Source of the DNA: Anarhynchus alexandrinus
Taxonomy: Eukaryota; Chordata; Aves; Charadriiformes; Charadriidae
Length of the DNA stretch: 64,000 nt
Reading direction: 5' to 3'
Assembly: GCA_008711295.1 (NCBI GenBank)
Contig: VUYV01000145.1
Span: 1,951,748-2,015,747, forward strand
The notes under the pieces are model-generated. The model was not told the origin of the DNA. It worked only from the letters and a program-made list of their open reading frames with translations, and searched no databases. Positions 61,661 to 64,000 of the stretch are shown piece after piece. Position 1 is the stretch's first letter. The number at the start of each line of letters is the position of its first letter. The position numbers and the translations under genes are program-made.

Positions 61661-64000
61661 AAATTTTATAAGGAAGAAGAGCTCATCTCAGAGAATTTAG
61701 AATGACTATTAAAAAGTAGTTAATTAGAAGAACTTTTAGAAGTCTGTTAGCTCTAGAGAGAACTCAGTTACAAAAAATAAGTTGTTACAATGTGATTGGG
61801 GGAAGAAAAAAAAAAAAAGCACATCACCATCCCACCCCCAAATTGTAGGTAATCATTCCTTCAGCAAAACTAGCTTTTCCCCTCCCCCTAGGTGTAAAGC
61901 ACGACATAAAAGAGTCCAAAGCTACATACTTGTCACAATATATACAGGTTCAGCAAGTTCCCATGCCAACAATCTTAAAGCAAATCTACATGATGCGGTT
62001 GACTGCCATTTTCAAGATATTTTCTCAGAAATTATACCTCATAGTGGCAACTTATTGCTGATTATTGAAGAAATTCTTATTATCGTAGTTTGGAGTGACT
62101 ACATTATTGGCAAACACAGATCTTATTTCCCTTGCAGGGTTGTTCATACCTGTATTCTTGTAAGAACTGTGATATTTCACTTTTGGAAAAGAGTGTTAAC
62201 AATGGTCCAGTGGCACTAAAAAAATTCACAGAAATATATTAACACTTCAAAATTAAATATGAGCAAGTGGCCTTAACTTACTTTGGAAAGATCTCACTCA
62301 TCAAGAAATACTTTCCCACTTTCATGGTGACATAATTTGAATGGCGATTGCATCCTTCTTTTTATAAAGCAGATTGAAAATAAATGCCGCATACAATTGC
62401 AGCACCATGCCATTTTAAAGCTTGTGGCTAGCTGTTACAGATGGAGCTCCTGAGGAACATAATCGCTCTTCTTCAGTGCAACAGAGAATGTAAAAAAAAA
62501 AAAAAGTAAATAAACAGAGGATTTCTTTTAAGTTTAGTAGCAATTTTTTAAAAAGCTGGTTTGAGTAGTCTTTGGTGCTGTGAAAATGAACATTCAACTA
62601 GTTAATCCACTCTTTCAGGTCATCGCTCTCATGTCTCTTCTATTTTGTGTCAAAAAGTAAAGTACAGCCCCCCAGCACTACATAGGGCTGCACAGATACA
62701 CTCACAACTATGAACACATCATGGTGGTCCTGGAAGCTGTGCAGGCACATCAGCAAGATGCTTCTTCTCCTGGGCTGCTGGGGCTCCCCCGACTCTCACA
62801 CACGAGCTCTTCTGTCCGCCTCGGCATAGTGCTGTGCTGACGTACCCCGAGTCTGAGCCCTGCTCTAGCCAAGGAAGTAAAACCAGAGCAATGTTTTTTT
62901 GACCCACTGTCCACATTCAGGTCCAGATTATTCTCAGCACAGTCCTGCTGTGCCACATTAGCTCTACAAGGATGACAACTATCTTTTCTAAGACACAAAC
63001 GTACATGGTAAGTCGTGGAGGAGTTGACCACAAAAGAAAAATTTGGCTGACTTGTTTAACACCTACAGTTATACAGTCAGCTTCATAAAGCAGAACTAAC
63101 TCTTTTGCATGGGGAGGAAACAAAAAAAACCAAACACCCAGACAATGTAACTTTACAACAGTTCAAATTAAGACTTGCTGAAAACTCAGCAAGAGCAGAG
63201 ACAAGGTCACCTCGCCCTTGAAGAAGTCACTGAAACACACTGATGCCAGAGAAAGCCCACAATTTTTAAAAAAAAAACTATAAAAGAAAGAAGTTTTTTA
63301 ATCTTTAACAGGAATGGCAGCAAATTGTTCTGAACGTCAAGTCATCAAGTAGTGCAACCCAATGCTCTCCCTGTTCTGCCTGCGATGACTGAGGAGAAGG
63401 CAGAGGGACACAGTCTTGCCTGCGCACTTTGTCCGCAGCCCTATTTATTCCTTTTTGGCAGCCCCACTTGAACATTAGAACAAGAAGTTCTGCAGTTTTT
63501 AAGCATGTCAGTAATGCTGCCCTAAGCAAGAAAGATAGTCCTCCTCTACCTTCCCCAATGCACGCAAGGAAAGTTTTGACCTTCAGATGTAAGACATGTT
63601 TCCTTCACAAGGTCACATCGTTTAGCAGCTCTCTTCTCAGCCAAAATTTTGGGCTCGTTCCTTTTCCTACAAAAGGGAAACTCCTAGAGAGGTGGTCCAA
63701 AGAAATCAAAGCCAACATTATGCATGTTTTTTTGAGAGCATACAGACTATTACACCGAGAGTTGAATCTGGCTCTTCAGCTTGCCAGCTTCTGTACACTG
63801 ACCTTGCGTGAATTATAGGCTGACGGGCTTGCAAAGTCTTTCAGTGGTGATTACAGCTAATAAAATGGGTTGCATTAAACACGTGTTCACCTTTTTTTTT
63901 TTTCTTTTATGAGGCAGCTTGCCTCAGTCTTTCTGAATAAAATAGAAGAGATTAAAAAATAAAAATAAAATAAGAATCCAGTTGCTATTCCCCCTCACCA
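61661..64000. other. unique non-coding block
   Basis: No gene or mobile element was recognised. Poly-A runs occur at 61806-61818 and 62492-62505, and a T12 run at 63892-63903. The open frames at 61782-62219 (145 codons, TTG start) and 63429-63818 (129 codons) carry no motif I know and are probably chance. Confidence 0.5.

Noticed and set aside
61782..62219. Open frame of 145 codons on the plus strand
   Set aside because: It starts with TTG, begins with a poly-lysine artefact from A13, and shows no family resemblance.
1..64000. CRISPR arrays, operons, ribosome binding sites and phage or plasmid features
   Set aside because: No regularly spaced repeats, no dense coding and no prokaryotic gene organisation occur. 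CR1 elements show the DNA to be from a vertebrate.

Overview
This window reads as non-coding nuclear DNA from a vertebrate, most likely a bird. The best evidence is the interspersed repeats. Every mobile element I can identify with confidence is a 5'-truncated CR1 LINE, and several end in the CR1-type tail built on an ATTCTRTG octamer. I see no Alu, L1 or other abundant SINE/LINE family. Sparse CR1 in otherwise unique, A+T-rich sequence fits an avian genome. A crocodilian or turtle is less likely but not excluded. Base composition was judged by eye except where counts are given.

Layout. From 1 to about 8.58 kb the sequence is unique and A+T-rich, with short purine tracts. A CR1 3' end lies at 8585-8800 (+). 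From 8.8 to 34.3 kb the sequence is mostly unique. It holds a (CCA)9 microsatellite, two C-rich tracts with minus-strand G-quadruplex potential, a GC-rich stretch near 20.0-20.3 kb, several poly-A tracts, a canonical CRE octamer at 26.5 kb and perhaps an old CR1 scrap near 13 kb. A 49-bp CR1 tail sits at 34288-34336 (+). A longer CR1 at 43846-44525 (-) still encodes the C-terminal part of the ORF2 reverse transcriptase, with frameshifts. At 50265-50802 a CR1 reverse-transcriptase fragment runs into a 142-bp run of N. Both are flanked by identical 126-bp direct repeats, which is the oddest structure in the window. A CpG-island-like segment lies at about 52261-52640. An internally deleted CR1 lies at 61383-61660 (+). 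The rest is unique, A+T-rich sequence.

No host protein-coding gene, rRNA or tRNA could be supported. The longest open frames (137-169 codons) are about what chance gives in 64 kb read in six frames, and several lack an ATG. None resembles a family I recognise. The window is best seen as intergenic or intronic sequence. The only protein-coding homology is to the dead CR1 copies, and the only candidate promoter-like element is the CpG-rich segment near 52.4 kb. I found no evidence of an undescribed multi-gene system.
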